Shown here: positions 21,592 to 31,086 of the stretch, piece after piece
Numbering within the stretch: the stretch's first letter is position 1
Layout: each line of letters opens with the position of its first letter
The notes under the pieces: model-generated
The model's input: the letters and a program-made list of their open reading frames with translations, nothing else
Told to the model about the DNA's origin: nothing
Databases searched by the model: none
From: Bathymodiolus japonicus methanotrophic gill symbiont
GTDB taxonomy: Bacteria > Pseudomonadota > Gammaproteobacteria > Methylococcales > Methylomonadaceae
Assembly: GCF_019721995.1 (NCBI RefSeq)
Contig: NZ_BLYC01000024.1
Span: 1 to 54,814, forward strand
Direction of reading: 5' to 3'
DNA length: 54,814 nt
Program-made: the position numbers and the translations under genes

Positions 21592-21626
21592 TTAAACTTA
21601 ATAAACTTAAATTAAAGGATAGTAAG

Positions 21627-24566
21627 ATGAATAAAATTATATCAATCATTACATTAATCTCTTTATTAGGAACGCAGTTTTCCTATGCAAGCACTAGCAA
21701 ACCTTACATTCCTATTCCTGGAAACTTCAAAGTAGATGGTAAAGGATCTGCTTCTTATCAGTTACCTATTGAAGTTATCAGGGCAAAGTTTGGCCCTACA
21801 CTAGGATTATCATATAGCTCACAAGGAGGTGATAGTTATATAGGAAGTGGTTGGAGTCTTTCAGGTGTTCCTGTTGTACAGATTTGCCCTTTGAATAAGA
21901 GACAAGACAAAACTTGGTCTAACTTAAAACTTAATATGGGTGTTGATAACTACGCCGTTAATAGGTTTTGTATTGGAGGTTCAAGACTGTCTGTTGTGAA
22001 AGGAGAATATGGAGCAGATAAATCTGTTTACCAGACTGAGCTTCTTTCTAAACAACTTATTACAGCCAACGGGAAATGTGGTAATGGACCTTGCTCATTC
22101 ACAATCAATAATTCTAATGGTGTAACAGACACTTATGGAGGTAATCCTAATAGCACTGTTCAATTAGAAGATAAGGATATTCTAATATGGGGTATGAGAA
22201 CGAGTGTAGATAGATATGGAAACTCTATAAAATTCAATTACTTAAATAGTGAAAAGACTAATATATTGTATCCTGCAATCATTAACTACTTTAATGTAGA
22301 TGATGCAACATCAAGAAAGATTCTGTTTGCTTATAAGGATAGAGAGAAAACAATTAAGCAACACAAGAAGATTGGTCTAGGTGGGTACTCGGTAGTACCA
22401 TCTTTTATACTGAAAACAATTACAACAGAGAATACAAATAAGAAAGGCGTATTTAATTACAACTTAGTAACTGATTATGATAGGTTTGCTGATGTTTATA
22501 ATTTAGTTTCAGTAACAAAAACATCTGCATCTGGTGCTGAAGATGAACAACAAACATTTACCCAGACGTTTACATATAAGGACTATCAACCTGGTAGTGT
22601 AGGTTTTAATTTAATTAATAGTGTTCAACTAGGTTCATCACCTAAAGATTGGAACGGTTGGAAAACAATTATCATTGATAAGTATGGTGATGGTTATCCA
22701 GGTGTTGGTATTATCAGCAGAGAGAATGACCAAGCTGTTTTTAGGTTCGCACGTTCAGACGAAAACGGAAAGCTATCAGTAGCTAGAGATCAAGTTGAAC
22801 TAGGTGAATACTCACCAACAGATAAAAGTGAAGATGCTTATACTTTTATGTCATTCGATAAAAATGGTGATGGTATCAGTGACATTATTAAGATATATAA
22901 AGGAAATGATGGATTAACGTATGCTAGAACATATCTTAGTGTTGCAGGTGAACCAAACTTTGACGAAGAAGAGTACATTCAACAACTAGATTCTAGGTAC
23001 GTTGACTCTGGAAAAGGAAAAGCATCTTATACTGGAAGAGATATTAATGGTGATGGCCTAAAAGACATTGTAGAAATGATGCCTGACTCACAAGATGATA
23101 ATTCTACATACACAATTACAGTACATTATGCAGACGTTAAGGGTGGTTTTCCTACAAAAGAAATAATAAATAATCAGATAAACGGTTCAGTTGTCCCAAG
23201 AGTAGATCAGTCTATTAACTTTGTTGATGTTGATGCAGATACAGTTAGTGACTTCTTCTTGATGACACCAACAACACCAAGTTTAATGGCCACGCCACTT
23301 TACAATAGACAAGGAAAGTTCCAATCACCAACTGATGGAAGTGGAGCTATGATAGACCTTGGTGCTGTAGGTGACTGGGATGGGATTCCTGCTTACAAGT
23401 TCATTGATTTCAACGGTGATGGTTTAAGTGATATTATTAAATTTAATTATACAAAAGCTGAGCCTATTATTGGTGATATATATATGAACTCTGGTCATTT
23501 ATTTGACAAGATGGCTCATGGGTCTGGCACTCAAGATAATACAACAATACCTTTCGTTATATCTGATGGAATAGAATCACCAGAGAATGTTAGAGATGCT
23601 CATTTCACAGATATTAATGGTGATGGACAGCCTGATATTCTGAAATATATGGGTGGTAACAAAGATTTAACTGATTCTACTTTATCTTATTTTGAGACTT
23701 ATATTCATACAGGTAACACGTATGTTAAAGGACCTAATACAAACTATTTTGGAGAACATACAAGAAATATACCAGCAAATATGGGTGGTGACCCACTATC
23801 TGACATAGTGAGTGTTAATAATTCAAATGGTTTAATATCAATATCGGTCTATGCTAACCAGTTGAAACAATATAAGACTGAACTTGTTAAGATAAACAAC
23901 GGTAATAATCTGACCTATGATATTAACTACCAGAAAATATCACCGTTTATTGATTATGCGAATATGAAACAACCTGAGTACCCTGAAATACTGTTGAGCA
24001 GGGTTAGGAATGTAGTTTCTTCTTACACTAAATCACAAGACATTAATACTGAACATGGTTTTTCACGTACTCATGAGTATAAATATAAACATCCTATCTA
24101 TAACAAACATGACTGGATGTTCTCAGGATACAGAACAGTTGATGAAACTATTAAGTCATTAGATAAGTTATTAGTTCACAAGTACTTTACTACTTATCCA
24201 ATGCGCGGAAAGATTGAAAGCATTACAACAAGTCAACTAAGTACTGGAATTCCATTCACAAAGAAGTCTAATACTTATAAGTTTAGTATTAAGAATCCTA
24301 GTGTAGAACCTAAAATTGTTCTTATCTATAAGGATAGTGAAACATCTATTGTGTATCAAGACTCAGGAGATACGAATCCTGAACCTGCGTGGACTAATTC
24401 TAAGCAGTACCAGATTGATGACACATGGGGTATTAATATAGGTTCGGTTACGTGGACTGAGGGGGCTTCTACTGCGCTATATGAATGCAATAGATACATG
24501 AACAACACAGACAAAGGTTTGTTCTTGTTAGGGTCAACAGACAGGTCATTTATTTACTTCTCATAA
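21627..24566 (+). CDS. SpvB/TcdB-like Rhs shell protein, N-terminal part
   Basis: 979 residues open. Signal peptide MNKIISIITLISLLGTQFSYA. Then an SpvB-type N-terminal domain (GSASYQLPIEVIRAKFGPTL, LGLSYSSQGG, IGSGWSLSGVP, about 40-90). Next are FG-GAP/VCBS-like calcium repeats (FDKNGDGISDIIKIY, INGDGLKDIV, DFNGDGLSDIIKF, DINGDGQPDILKY, about 400-690) and a TcdB middle-type region (HEYKYKHPIYNKHDWMFSGY). This is the layout of Tc-toxin B components and large Rhs shells. The frame ends at a probable single-base indel near 24553 (DRSF then LFTSHKSRCD in the next frame), and the protein continues in 24580-25080 and 24985-26810. Confidence 0.85.
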   Translation: MNKIISIITLISLLGTQFSYASTSKPYIPIPGNFKVDGKGSASYQLPIEVIRAKFGPTLGLSYSSQGGDSYIGSGWSLSGVPVVQICPLNKRQDKTWSNLKLNMGVDNYAVNRFCIGGSRLSVVKGEYGADKSVYQTELLSKQLITANGKCGNGPCSFTINNSNGVTDTYGGNPNSTVQLEDKDILIWGMRTSVDRYGNSIKFNYLNSEKTNILYPAIINYFNVDDATSRKILFAYKDREKTIKQHKKIGLGGYSVVPSFILKTITTENTNKKGVFNYNLVTDYDRFADVYNLVSVTKTSASGAEDEQQTFTQTFTYKDYQPGSVGFNLINSVQLGSSPKDWNGWKTIIIDKYGDGYPGVGIISRENDQAVFRFARSDENGKLSVARDQVELGEYSPTDKSEDAYTFMSFDKNGDGISDIIKIYKGNDGLTYARTYLSVAGEPNFDEEEYIQQLDSRYVDSGKGKASYTGRDINGDGLKDIVEMMPDSQDDNSTYTITVHYADVKGGFPTKEIINNQINGSVVPRVDQSINFVDVDADTVSDFFLMTPTTPSLMATPLYNRQGKFQSPTDGSGAMIDLGAVGDWDGIPAYKFIDFNGDGLSDIIKFNYTKAEPIIGDIYMNSGHLFDKMAHGSGTQDNTTIPFVISDGIESPENVRDAHFTDINGDGQPDILKYMGGNKDLTDSTLSYFETYIHTGNTYVKGPNTNYFGEHTRNIPANMGGDPLSDIVSVNNSNGLISISVYANQLKQYKTELVKINNGNNLTYDINYQKISPFIDYANMKQPEYPEILLSRVRNVVSSYTKSQDINTEHGFSRTHEYKYKHPIYNKHDWMFSGYRTVDETIKSLDKLLVHKYFTTYPMRGKIESITTSQLSTGIPFTKKSNTYKFSIKNPSVEPKIVLIYKDSETSIVYQDSGDTNPEPAWTNSKQYQIDDTWGINIGSVTWTEGASTALYECNRYMNNTDKGLFLLGSTDRSFIYFS

Positions 24567-24579
24567 ATCACGTTGTGAC

Positions 24580-25080
24580 TTGTTTGCAGGTGAGAAAACT
24601 GCTGATGAACCTTTTAAAGTTTCAGGTGATGACTTGGAGTTGACATTTAATAGGTACTCTGATGATGGTTTATTCGATATGGTTACTTCAATGAAGTACT
24701 CTAGCGATAATGATGGATACCATACTCGACACTTAACTTATGATAAGCAAGGAAATGTAATTGAAACAGTTATGTCTCAAGAGTACACGCCGTTATCAGG
24801 TGTTTTCCCTAGCAAAGATAAGTTAAAGACAACAACTTATGAATTCGGGGCTGATGGTTATGTCAATAAGAAGACAGTCAATCATCTTGTCACTCAGTAT
24901 GAGACAAACAGTGGCTTTGGTGTTCATACTAAAACAACGGACCCAAGTGGTATGGTGACTAAATATACACTTGATAAGTTGGGGACTATTACCGTGTCAA
25001 TAAGAATGGAATTGATACTTCAACATTATCTTATGACTTTGATTCTGACGGAAGATTCAAACAGATCAATAATAAGGTAG
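24580..25080 (+). CDS. Rhs shell protein, middle fragment
   Basis: 166 residues open; no independent start is likely. Upstream in the same frame LFTSHKSRCDLFAGEKTADE links it to the preceding frame. It contains YD-like repeats (LTFNRYSDDG, RHLTYDKQGNVIETVM, TTDPSGMVTKYTLDKLGT). The frame then diverges at GGGG near 24985 (DKLGTI versus DYYRVNKNGIDTSTLSYDFD in the correct frame). It is therefore the central slice of one protein of about 1730 residues split by two indels. Confidence 0.78.
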   Translation: MFAGEKTADEPFKVSGDDLELTFNRYSDDGLFDMVTSMKYSSDNDGYHTRHLTYDKQGNVIETVMSQEYTPLSGVFPSKDKLKTTTYEFGADGYVNKKTVNHLVTQYETNSGFGVHTKTTDPSGMVTKYTLDKLGTITVSIRMELILQHYLMTLILTEDSNRSIIR

Positions 25081-25166
25081 GTGATGGTACAGTTGTCACT
25101 AGACAATATCTTAATGCTGCTGATAAACCTTGGAAGAGTGAGACTATCACAGAAGATAAGAAGGTA

Positions 25167-26810
25167 TTGACCAAAGGTGAAGTTAAGTTAAATAGACTAA
25201 CCGGTCAAGTAACAAATAAATACGCAAGTTATTTTGACAAGTCTAAATCGGTGTCTTCTGTATTAGAGTATGGTCCACGTTGGACTTTATCTAAGGAGAC
25301 ACGTGGTGAAGATATTAAGCAATATGACAAAACATATAGTAAGGATATATTCACTGTTGTTCATAAAGGCAACGACCCATCCCATAAAGTAAAAGGACTT
25401 GTTGTTCTTGGTTCTAAAAGCCATGACAAGGTTTTAGATACAGAGACTCATGTAACAGCGGATGGAGCAACTTCTGTTGGGTACTATGATTTGATGGGAA
25501 ATATGTTTAAGGCTACTGATTATAGGGGGTTCAATTCAACACATACTTTTGATATGAATGGTAAGGGTATTGAGTCTGTTACTCCTGATTCTGGCAAGGA
25601 AACTTACAAGTGGAATGGCCTAGGTAAAGTAGTATCTCATGGACACATTGGTTGGAAAGTTGATTATGAATATGATAACAACTTAAGATTAATCAAGACT
25701 TCAAGAAAAGAAGATTCTGCAAAAGCACCATTGGTTACTACATACACGTGGGATACGCCAGTTAAAGGATTCTTTAACATAGGGCATATGACAAATGTTA
25801 CACAGAACTATGTTCAGAACAATATTAACTATAATTCTGATGGACTTAAAGCATCAAAAGAATGGGTAGTTGGTGATAACAAATACGACTACACTTATTC
25901 ATATTTTGATGGTGGAGTTCCTAAGTTGATGACCTATCCAGACGGTTCTAAATTATCTTATCTATACACAGTTGATGGTACTTTAAGTACTATGCAGTAT
26001 GAGGATAGTAAGTCTAAACCTAGTGACATGGACAAGATAACCTTTAGTAATTATGGACTTAACGCACAGCCCGGTACAATTTCTTATGGTAAGTCTATTG
26101 TTCTATCAAGAGAGTTAGACTCATGGGGTAGAGAATCTAAGGATACACTATCCAATGGAACAACTGTATTGGACTCAATGGAATACATATGGGACAACAC
26201 TGGCAACATAACTTCACAAGTTCGTAATGGTGATGCAACAACTTATACTTATGACACTAGCGAAAGACTAACTGGTGCGACTAATAAGTCAAGAACATTG
26301 ACTTATGAGTATGACAAGAATGATAACCTAACGAAGAATGGTGCTAATACGTTTGTTATGGATACTAAAACAAACAGACTTGCTTCTGGTGTTGTTAATG
26401 GTAAGTCGGTTGTTTTTAAGTATGATGTTTCTGGTAGGTTGTTAGGTGATGGTGAAGAGACTTATACTTATGGTGATAGTGGTAGACTTGAGTTAATAGT
26501 TGATTCATCTGGTGGCAAGACTAATATTGGTTACTTTAACAAGAACAAACTATATTCTTCATCTAATAGTAGAAATGCTTTATATCTTGATAATGGTCTT
26601 GAGATAACAATTAAAGACAAAGTAACTTCATTCATAAAACGCCTGCAAATTGGAGGTCAAACTTGGGAGGTTATTAACGGTGACGGAACATCAAGCTATG
26701 TGTTTCCTGACAGACTTAGAAGCCAGCTAAGGACAATTGATTCTAAATCGTTAGACAGCACATCATCTTTTGAGTATGAACCTTACGGTGCATCACATGA
26801 GGTTAAATAA
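25167..26810 (+). CDS. Rhs shell protein, YD-repeat C-terminal part
   Basis: 547 residues from 25167, but the same frame runs upstream to about 24985 (DYYRVNKNGIDTS...), so this is a continuation and not a separate gene. It carries many YD/RHS repeats: GYYDLMGNMFKATDYRG, TYKWNGLGKVV, YEYDNNLRLIKTSR, YIWDNTGNITSQVRNGDATT, YTYDTSERLTGA, YEYDKNDNLTKNG, FKYDVSGRLLGDG. It ends SSFEYEPYGASHEVK and stops. A normal Rhs protein would continue from YxPYG into the NxRYYxxxxGRFxxxD...DPxG tip; here that piece is supplied by separate downstream genes. The stop overlaps the ATG of tip 2. Confidence 0.85.
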   Translation: MTKGEVKLNRLTGQVTNKYASYFDKSKSVSSVLEYGPRWTLSKETRGEDIKQYDKTYSKDIFTVVHKGNDPSHKVKGLVVLGSKSHDKVLDTETHVTADGATSVGYYDLMGNMFKATDYRGFNSTHTFDMNGKGIESVTPDSGKETYKWNGLGKVVSHGHIGWKVDYEYDNNLRLIKTSRKEDSAKAPLVTTYTWDTPVKGFFNIGHMTNVTQNYVQNNINYNSDGLKASKEWVVGDNKYDYTYSYFDGGVPKLMTYPDGSKLSYLYTVDGTLSTMQYEDSKSKPSDMDKITFSNYGLNAQPGTISYGKSIVLSRELDSWGRESKDTLSNGTTVLDSMEYIWDNTGNITSQVRNGDATTYTYDTSERLTGATNKSRTLTYEYDKNDNLTKNGANTFVMDTKTNRLASGVVNGKSVVFKYDVSGRLLGDGEETYTYGDSGRLELIVDSSGGKTNIGYFNKNKLYSSSNSRNALYLDNGLEITIKDKVTSFIKRLQIGGQTWEVINGDGTSSYVFPDRLRSQLRTIDSKSLDSTSSFEYEPYGASHEVK

Positions 26811-27285
26811 TGTAATAGCAATTACATTGGCATTATTATCATCATCTGTAATGGGTGATGATAATATGTTCCTTGATTTACATAAGGACGCTAATGTATC
26901 TAGTCTTGGTGATAGGCATTACTCAGCTTCATTGGGTCGATTCCTAACGCCTGATAGAGCTAAAATATCTATCTCTGAGTATACTTACATGAATGGTAAT
27001 CTGATCGTAAGATCAGACCCATCAGGTCTTGGTTTGTTTGATAAAATTGGTGAGTTTTTTTCTGGTGGACTAAGGGAGTCTGATTTCCCGCCAACTGGAG
27101 ATCAGGTAGAGGCTACAGCTAGGAAACAAGCCAGAAAAGATGATGCAGCAAAAGTTAAGAGAGAAAGAAAAGGAACATCTCAGGGACGTGTAAGAGGAAA
27201 CAAAGGTGGTGCAACAAATGTATCTATAATCCCAGACTCTTCTCTTGGTGCTGCGGAGGAGACAATCTTAGTCTTAGCAGAATAA
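26800..27285 (+). CDS. Stand-alone Rhs tip 2
   Basis: 161 residues from ATG 26800, which overlaps the shell gene stop; the longer frame from 26770 only reads shell codons out of frame. Signal peptide MRLNNVIAITLALLSSSVMG, then FLDLHKDANV, the tip motif DRHYSASLGRFLTPD, EYTYMNGNLIVRSDPSGLGL, and a basic C-terminus (AEATARKQARKDDAAKVKRE-like composition, then GTSQGRVRGNKGG). This is the tip expected to follow the shell directly, and the DPSGL cleavage motif is intact. The signal peptide shows it is exported as its own polypeptide. Confidence 0.77.
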   Translation, partial: RLNNVIAITLALLSSSVMGDDNMFLDLHKDANVSSLGDRHYSASLGRFLTPDRAKISISEYTYMNGNLIVRSDPSGLGLFDKIGEFFSGGLRESDFPPTGDQVEATARKQARKDDAAKVKRERKGTSQGRVRGNKGGATNVSIIPDSSLGAAEETILVLAE

Positions 27286-27287
27286 AC

Positions 27288-27788
27288 ATGGATACTCTTG
27301 GTCCAAGCGATGATGATAACATTATGTGGGAGACTGATTATCAAAAGAGACTAAGAACACACCAAGATCCTGATTCACTTAATGCAAATGAGCCAGACCC
27401 AGAATACACACGATCTGCAAAGGATAGGGGTAGTATTAGAGTAACAAGAGTACAAGGTCATACTGCTAATATAAGCGATGATGACTTTGGAGATCCTATT
27501 TCTACTAGAAGCTATGCTAGTCCATATGGCAATACTGAATTTACACAAGATCACGTCGAACAGTTTACTACTAATGATAATACATCAACAGGACTCACAA
27601 AGAATAAGAAGATCATTATAGCTGGTTCAATTATTCTTCTTTCTGCTGGTACTGCTGCATTAGCTGCTTATCTTCTGTTGAAACATAAAGCTAACACTTT
27701 CACACCATCGCCTGGACCAGACCCTGCTCCCCCAGGACCATCCCCTACACCATGCCCAGGCATGACACCACATCCTCCGCCATGCTAA
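27288..27788 (+). CDS. Membrane protein with proline-rich tail, linked to tip 2
   Basis: 166 residues starting 3 bases after tip 2. The first 100 residues are hydrophilic and disordered-looking (Asp/Arg/Thr-rich), then one membrane segment (KKIIIAGSIILLSAGTAALA, about 108-130) and a Pro-rich end (PSPGPDPAPPGPSPTPCPGM). There is no signal peptide. Its stop overlaps the next tip's ATG (TAATG). Either a partner of tip 2 or its detached C-terminal domain, since the charged character continues directly from tip 2. It is a candidate for an immunity-like role, but nothing confirms this. Confidence 0.6.
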   Translation: MDTLGPSDDDNIMWETDYQKRLRTHQDPDSLNANEPDPEYTRSAKDRGSIRVTRVQGHTANISDDDFGDPISTRSYASPYGNTEFTQDHVEQFTTNDNTSTGLTKNKKIIIAGSIILLSAGTAALAAYLLLKHKANTFTPSPGPDPAPPGPSPTPCPGMTPHPPPC

Positions 27789-28537
27789 TGAAAAATATAA
27801 TCAAAGCAATATTACTATATCCTGCAATATTACCTGCTGGTGAGTTCATAGATAAACAATCTATGGGTAATACCAGTTATCTTAATGCAAGGTATCTTAA
27901 CCACAATTTAGGTAGATTCCTTAATCAAGATGTATTGCAGGAATACAATGGACATTATTCATATCAGAAAGGTGATGTCATACTATTCTCTGACCCAACA
28001 GGTCTAGGTGTTAGTGGTGATGAAGGTGATATTGCTGAGGAAATTTTAGACACAATATTTACAGAGAAAGATCTTCCTGCACCTAAAGAGAAAGTCACGA
28101 AAGAACACGATAAATCAGACCCTGCTGATGCTAAAGATACCAATAGTGTTATTGATGCTGGTAGTTCAGGTTTAGATACTGGACATAAATCTGACGCATA
28201 CCAAATAGGATACGATACAGAGGATGCTAAAAGTCGTCATATTGACCCAAATGCACAGTTCAAGGCTGTACCTAACCTTGCTGAACCAGAAGTAAATACC
28301 CCAGACGAATCTTATAGAGGTAGAAAGAAAAAGAAGATTAAAGTTAAATCTGATGGAAGATCATCCGAGAGTGCAGGTAGTGGTAGTGGTAGTGGTGGTA
28401 GTGGAAGAGATGACTTATATAGTCACACATCTGATAGTAGTGCAGGCAAATATAGTTTAGACAAAGATACCGGGCTAGGTTCTTATGATGAAAAACCAAG
28501 GTATCAGATCAGAAAGTACGAAGTGATAAAAAAATAA
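27788..28537 (+). CDS. Stand-alone Rhs tip 3
   Basis: 249 residues from ATG 27788 (TAATG overlap with the previous gene). Signal-like MKNIIKAILLYPAILPAGEF, then NARYLNHNLGRFLNQD, HYSYQKGDVILFSDPTGLGV, then a long hydrophilic region with ESYRGRKKKKIKVK and a Ser/Gly run. The frame ends AAAAAAATAA. A -1 shift on the A AAA AAA heptamer would add 36 residues with one membrane segment (IALGIFAGVVVFTVAGTALG) ending at 28644. This could be programmed slippage giving free and anchored forms, or a sequencing indel. Confidence 0.72.
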   Translation: MKNIIKAILLYPAILPAGEFIDKQSMGNTSYLNARYLNHNLGRFLNQDVLQEYNGHYSYQKGDVILFSDPTGLGVSGDEGDIAEEILDTIFTEKDLPAPKEKVTKEHDKSDPADAKDTNSVIDAGSSGLDTGHKSDAYQIGYDTEDAKSRHIDPNAQFKAVPNLAEPEVNTPDESYRGRKKKKIKVKSDGRSSESAGSGSGSGGSGRDDLYSHTSDSSAGKYSLDKDTGLGSYDEKPRYQIRKYEVIKK

Positions 28538-28644
28538 GAAGAGACAAATTCACAGATAAGATTGCTCTTGGTATATTTGCTGGTGTTGTTGTGTTCACTG
28601 TTGCAGGTACAGCATTAGGACTTCATTTTATGGGGGCTTTCTAA
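28538..28644 (+). other. Frame -1 extension of Rhs tip 3 encoding a membrane segment
   Basis: Open in the -1 frame directly after the slippery A AAA AAA/TAA of tip 3, reading IRRDKFTDKIALGIFAGVVV and ending LGLHFMGAF with stop TAA 28642-28644. It has no start codon of its own before the membrane segment, so it is translated only by frameshift or if one base is missing from the A-run. Confidence 0.6.
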
Positions 28645-28645
28645 C

Positions 28646-29425
28646 ATGAACTTCGATGCCTCATTTATAGATCATCAATATACGAGCAATATAGTTTATC
28701 TTGAGTCTAGGCATCTTAGTACATCACTTGGCAGGTTCATAACTCAGGACGTAAAGAAGCAGTTCTATTCTCATTATAATTACGGAAATGGAACAGTCAT
28801 ACTGCATTCAGACCCAACTGGTAATCTAACACCATTAGGTAGTGAAGTTGAAGACGAGGTTGCAGAGTCTGCAATAAGTTCCAGTAAACCTAATGAAGAC
28901 AATGCCACACATGTTGGTGTTGCTATAGACCCTAAACTAACAGCATCTAATCATTTAGTTATATTATCAGGAGACGTAAGGGCCAGAGCAGCGATTTCTC
29001 GTAATTTAGATAAATATGTTTCTCATATTGATGTAACAGACAGCACAAGAGCTAAAATTAAAAAGGATTTATTAGAAACAGCTGTTAGAAGATTTCATGA
29101 GTTATCAGAGAAAGATGCAAAAGGTGAATTAGAACACTCAATACATTCTAATTCTATTACTGAAAGACAGGAATTGAGTATGTACCGTGACATTATGAGT
29201 AGGAACAATAAGGAAATGGAAAGCCTTGGTGCAACTGATGAAATGTCCAGAGAGATGTGGGATAAACATCAACGTGAAACTGACCAATTTAATATAGATG
29301 AAATTCCAGATTTTAACTACTTTGAAGACGAATCACTGTACCATAAAGTTATCATTGGATTTGTTGCAACTACATTTGCAGTTGGTGCTGTTGTAATATT
29401 TCTTAAAGCGTTCAATGTTTTCTGA
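28646..29425 (+). CDS. Stand-alone Rhs tip 4, membrane-anchored
   Basis: 259 residues (MNFDASFIDHQYTSNIVYLE...). This tip lacks a signal peptide. The tip motif is ESRHLSTSLGRFITQD, HYNYGNGTVILHSDPTGN, with the last Leu of DPxGL changed to Asn. The body is helical and charged (AVRRFHELSEKDAKGELEHS). It ends in a C-terminal membrane segment (VIIGFVATTFAVGAVVIFLK). Comparable to tip 3 with its frameshift extension, so several tips may be tail-anchored. The next gene is on the opposite strand, 6 bases away. Confidence 0.72.
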   Translation: MNFDASFIDHQYTSNIVYLESRHLSTSLGRFITQDVKKQFYSHYNYGNGTVILHSDPTGNLTPLGSEVEDEVAESAISSSKPNEDNATHVGVAIDPKLTASNHLVILSGDVRARAAISRNLDKYVSHIDVTDSTRAKIKKDLLETAVRRFHELSEKDAKGELEHSIHSNSITERQELSMYRDIMSRNNKEMESLGATDEMSREMWDKHQRETDQFNIDEIPDFNYFEDESLYHKVIIGFVATTFAVGAVVIFLKAFNVF

Positions 29426-29431
29426 TTCGTA

Positions 29432-30040
29432 CTAAAAATTCCTTACTGCTCTTACATAGCACAAGTCTGACTTCTGCTTCATAGCAACAGCACCAGGTGT
29501 AAGTGCATCCAGATACTGTACCCATGCGTGAGTAGTATCAGTCATAGATGAAGTCCAGTAACATCTAGGCTTTGACTTGTCATAGAAGTAAAAATCACCC
29601 CTTCTCTGTAAAAACAGATTAGAATATATTAGTTCCATTTCATCCTTCGATGGAACGTACCAATCACCAAATGTATTCATTATAAATTGCTGAGTTAATT
29701 GCCATGCTTTAGGCATATAAATTCTGAATAGGTAGCATCCCAAGTTATCTAGCCATAATGTATCTGTATTAAAATTCTCATTACTTTTCGTATTAGTTAT
29801 CCCAGTTCCTATATCTGTCCCCATTGAGTTAGGAACATTAAGCCCCATACAACCCCAAGGTACAGAAGCTGGCATTTCTGTTTCTGATGGTGCTACTTCC
29901 ATTCCATGTTGCCCATTAGGTGTAACATAAAATACAAGTCCACCAGCCTCGCCACTATCACCTAGCTTATATTTCTTTGGTTCTGCCATAACATTGCTAC
30001 ATAGCAAAATATATATTATAGTTATTAAAAATATTTTCAT
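29432..30040 (-). CDS. Exported DUF1566/Lcl-like domain protein
   Basis: 202 residues from ATG 30040; the longer frame lies inside the divergent tip 5 gene. Signal peptide MKIFLITIIYILLCSNVMA. The mature protein begins EPKKYKLGDSGEAGGLVFYV and contains GDWYVPSKDEMELIYSNL, CYWTSSMTDTTHAWVQYLD and DLCYVRAVRNF. This is the pattern of the DUF1566/Lcl C-terminal domain (related to formylglycine or C-type-lectin-like surface domains). Probably a secreted or surface-binding protein. It is the only minus-strand gene inside the island, and its start is 16 bases from the divergent tip 5. Confidence 0.75.
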   Translation of the reverse strand: MKIFLITIIYILLCSNVMAEPKKYKLGDSGEAGGLVFYVTPNGQHGMEVAPSETEMPASVPWGCMGLNVPNSMGTDIGTGITNTKSNENFNTDTLWLDNLGCYLFRIYMPKAWQLTQQFIMNTFGDWYVPSKDEMELIYSNLFLQRRGDFYFYDKSKPRCYWTSSMTDTTHAWVQYLDALTPGAVAMKQKSDLCYVRAVRNF

Positions 30041-30056
30041 ATATGAGGTCCATGAA

Positions 30057-31067
30057 ATGTCAAGAATTATAAGTATAGTATTATGTATTTCACTTTCAAG
30101 CAATACATTAGCAATGAATGAACCTAGATTTATAGGTAAGGAATTTGTTAAGGGTACTAACATAGTCTATATGCAAAATAGGCATTATTCTCCATTGCTT
30201 GGTAGGTTCATAACTCAGGACATTAAGAAGAAGAACTTCAATGAATATGAGTATGCGAATAGTAATCCTATTAAGAACTTTGACCCAACTGGTAATCAGG
30301 GTATATTTGCAACAATCATGGGATTTATCGCTACTGCTATCATGGCGGTTGTTACTGCTGTATCTGCTTTCCTTGCTCCAGGGGCTGTTCCTGAACTTTT
30401 AGGTGCAGACGGCGCACTTGCATCTGCCGATGCAGCAGGCGTAGCTGCTTCTACAGCTGGTGTTGGTGCAACTGCTGAGGGTCTTGGTGATTCTGCTGTC
30501 ACTGCTGCTGCTGGGGCATCAATACCTGGCGCGACTTCATCTGCAACAGAAGGTGCTGAGGGTATATCAGAAACTGTAAGTACTATTGTTAGTGAAAATT
30601 CTGGTGAGCAACAGTTGAGTGAATTAGGTAACATACAGAACAGTGAAGCAGGAACAGATATGAATGAGTCGAATTTATCTGAGACAGCGGAACAAGAAAC
30701 TGGCAAAGTTGAGATGTCTAATAACAGTGGTTACGACCCTGGTAATGATTCTGGGTTCGAGTCTGAACCTGAGTCTGAGCAAGAAAAGACACCAGAGTCA
30801 AATGAAGATAAGGGAAGCAGTCCTAGTAGCAAGGAATCAAAGCCAAAACCTGATGGAGATTCTAAACTTGTAGACAAGTCTAAGCCGGACGCTAAAGCAC
30901 CAGAAAAACCAAAAACATTCATGCAAAAGTTGAAGACTGGAGCTAAAGATATGGCTTTTGAAACACTTAAACAAGCCCCTATGGGAGCAGCATTTATATT
31001 GGGTCCAAAAATATTTGAGTTCTTAGGTAAACCTAGACCAAAACCTAGACTACCTATTCCGTGCTGA
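30057..31067 (+). CDS. Stand-alone Rhs tip 5
   Basis: 336 residues from ATG 30057 (GAGG 9 bases upstream). Signal peptide MSRIISIVLCISLSSNTLA, then MNEPRFIGKEFVKGTN, the tip motif QNRHYSPLLGRFITQD, YEYANSNPIKNFDPTGNQ. A hydrophobic Ala/Val segment follows (FATIMGFIATAIMAVVTAVS), then an Ala/Ser-rich and a Glu/Ser/Lys-rich low-complexity region, and a C-terminal amphipathic segment (MQKLKTGAKDMAFETLKQAP) ending KPRLPIPC. DPTGN replaces DPxGL, so the autocleavage motif is altered. Its 5' end is back to back with the minus-strand DUF1566-like gene. Confidence 0.74.
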   Translation: MSRIISIVLCISLSSNTLAMNEPRFIGKEFVKGTNIVYMQNRHYSPLLGRFITQDIKKKNFNEYEYANSNPIKNFDPTGNQGIFATIMGFIATAIMAVVTAVSAFLAPGAVPELLGADGALASADAAGVAASTAGVGATAEGLGDSAVTAAAGASIPGATSSATEGAEGISETVSTIVSENSGEQQLSELGNIQNSEAGTDMNESNLSETAEQETGKVEMSNNSGYDPGNDSGFESEPESEQEKTPESNEDKGSSPSSKESKPKPDGDSKLVDKSKPDAKAPEKPKTFMQKLKTGAKDMAFETLKQAPMGAAFILGPKIFEFLGKPRPKPRLPIPC

Positions 31068-31086
31068 TGGTAGCGGTGGTTAATAA

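Noticed and set aside
29432-30040. Diversity-generating retroelement with the DUF1566-like protein as target
   Set aside because: No reverse transcriptase and no template repeat were seen in the window.
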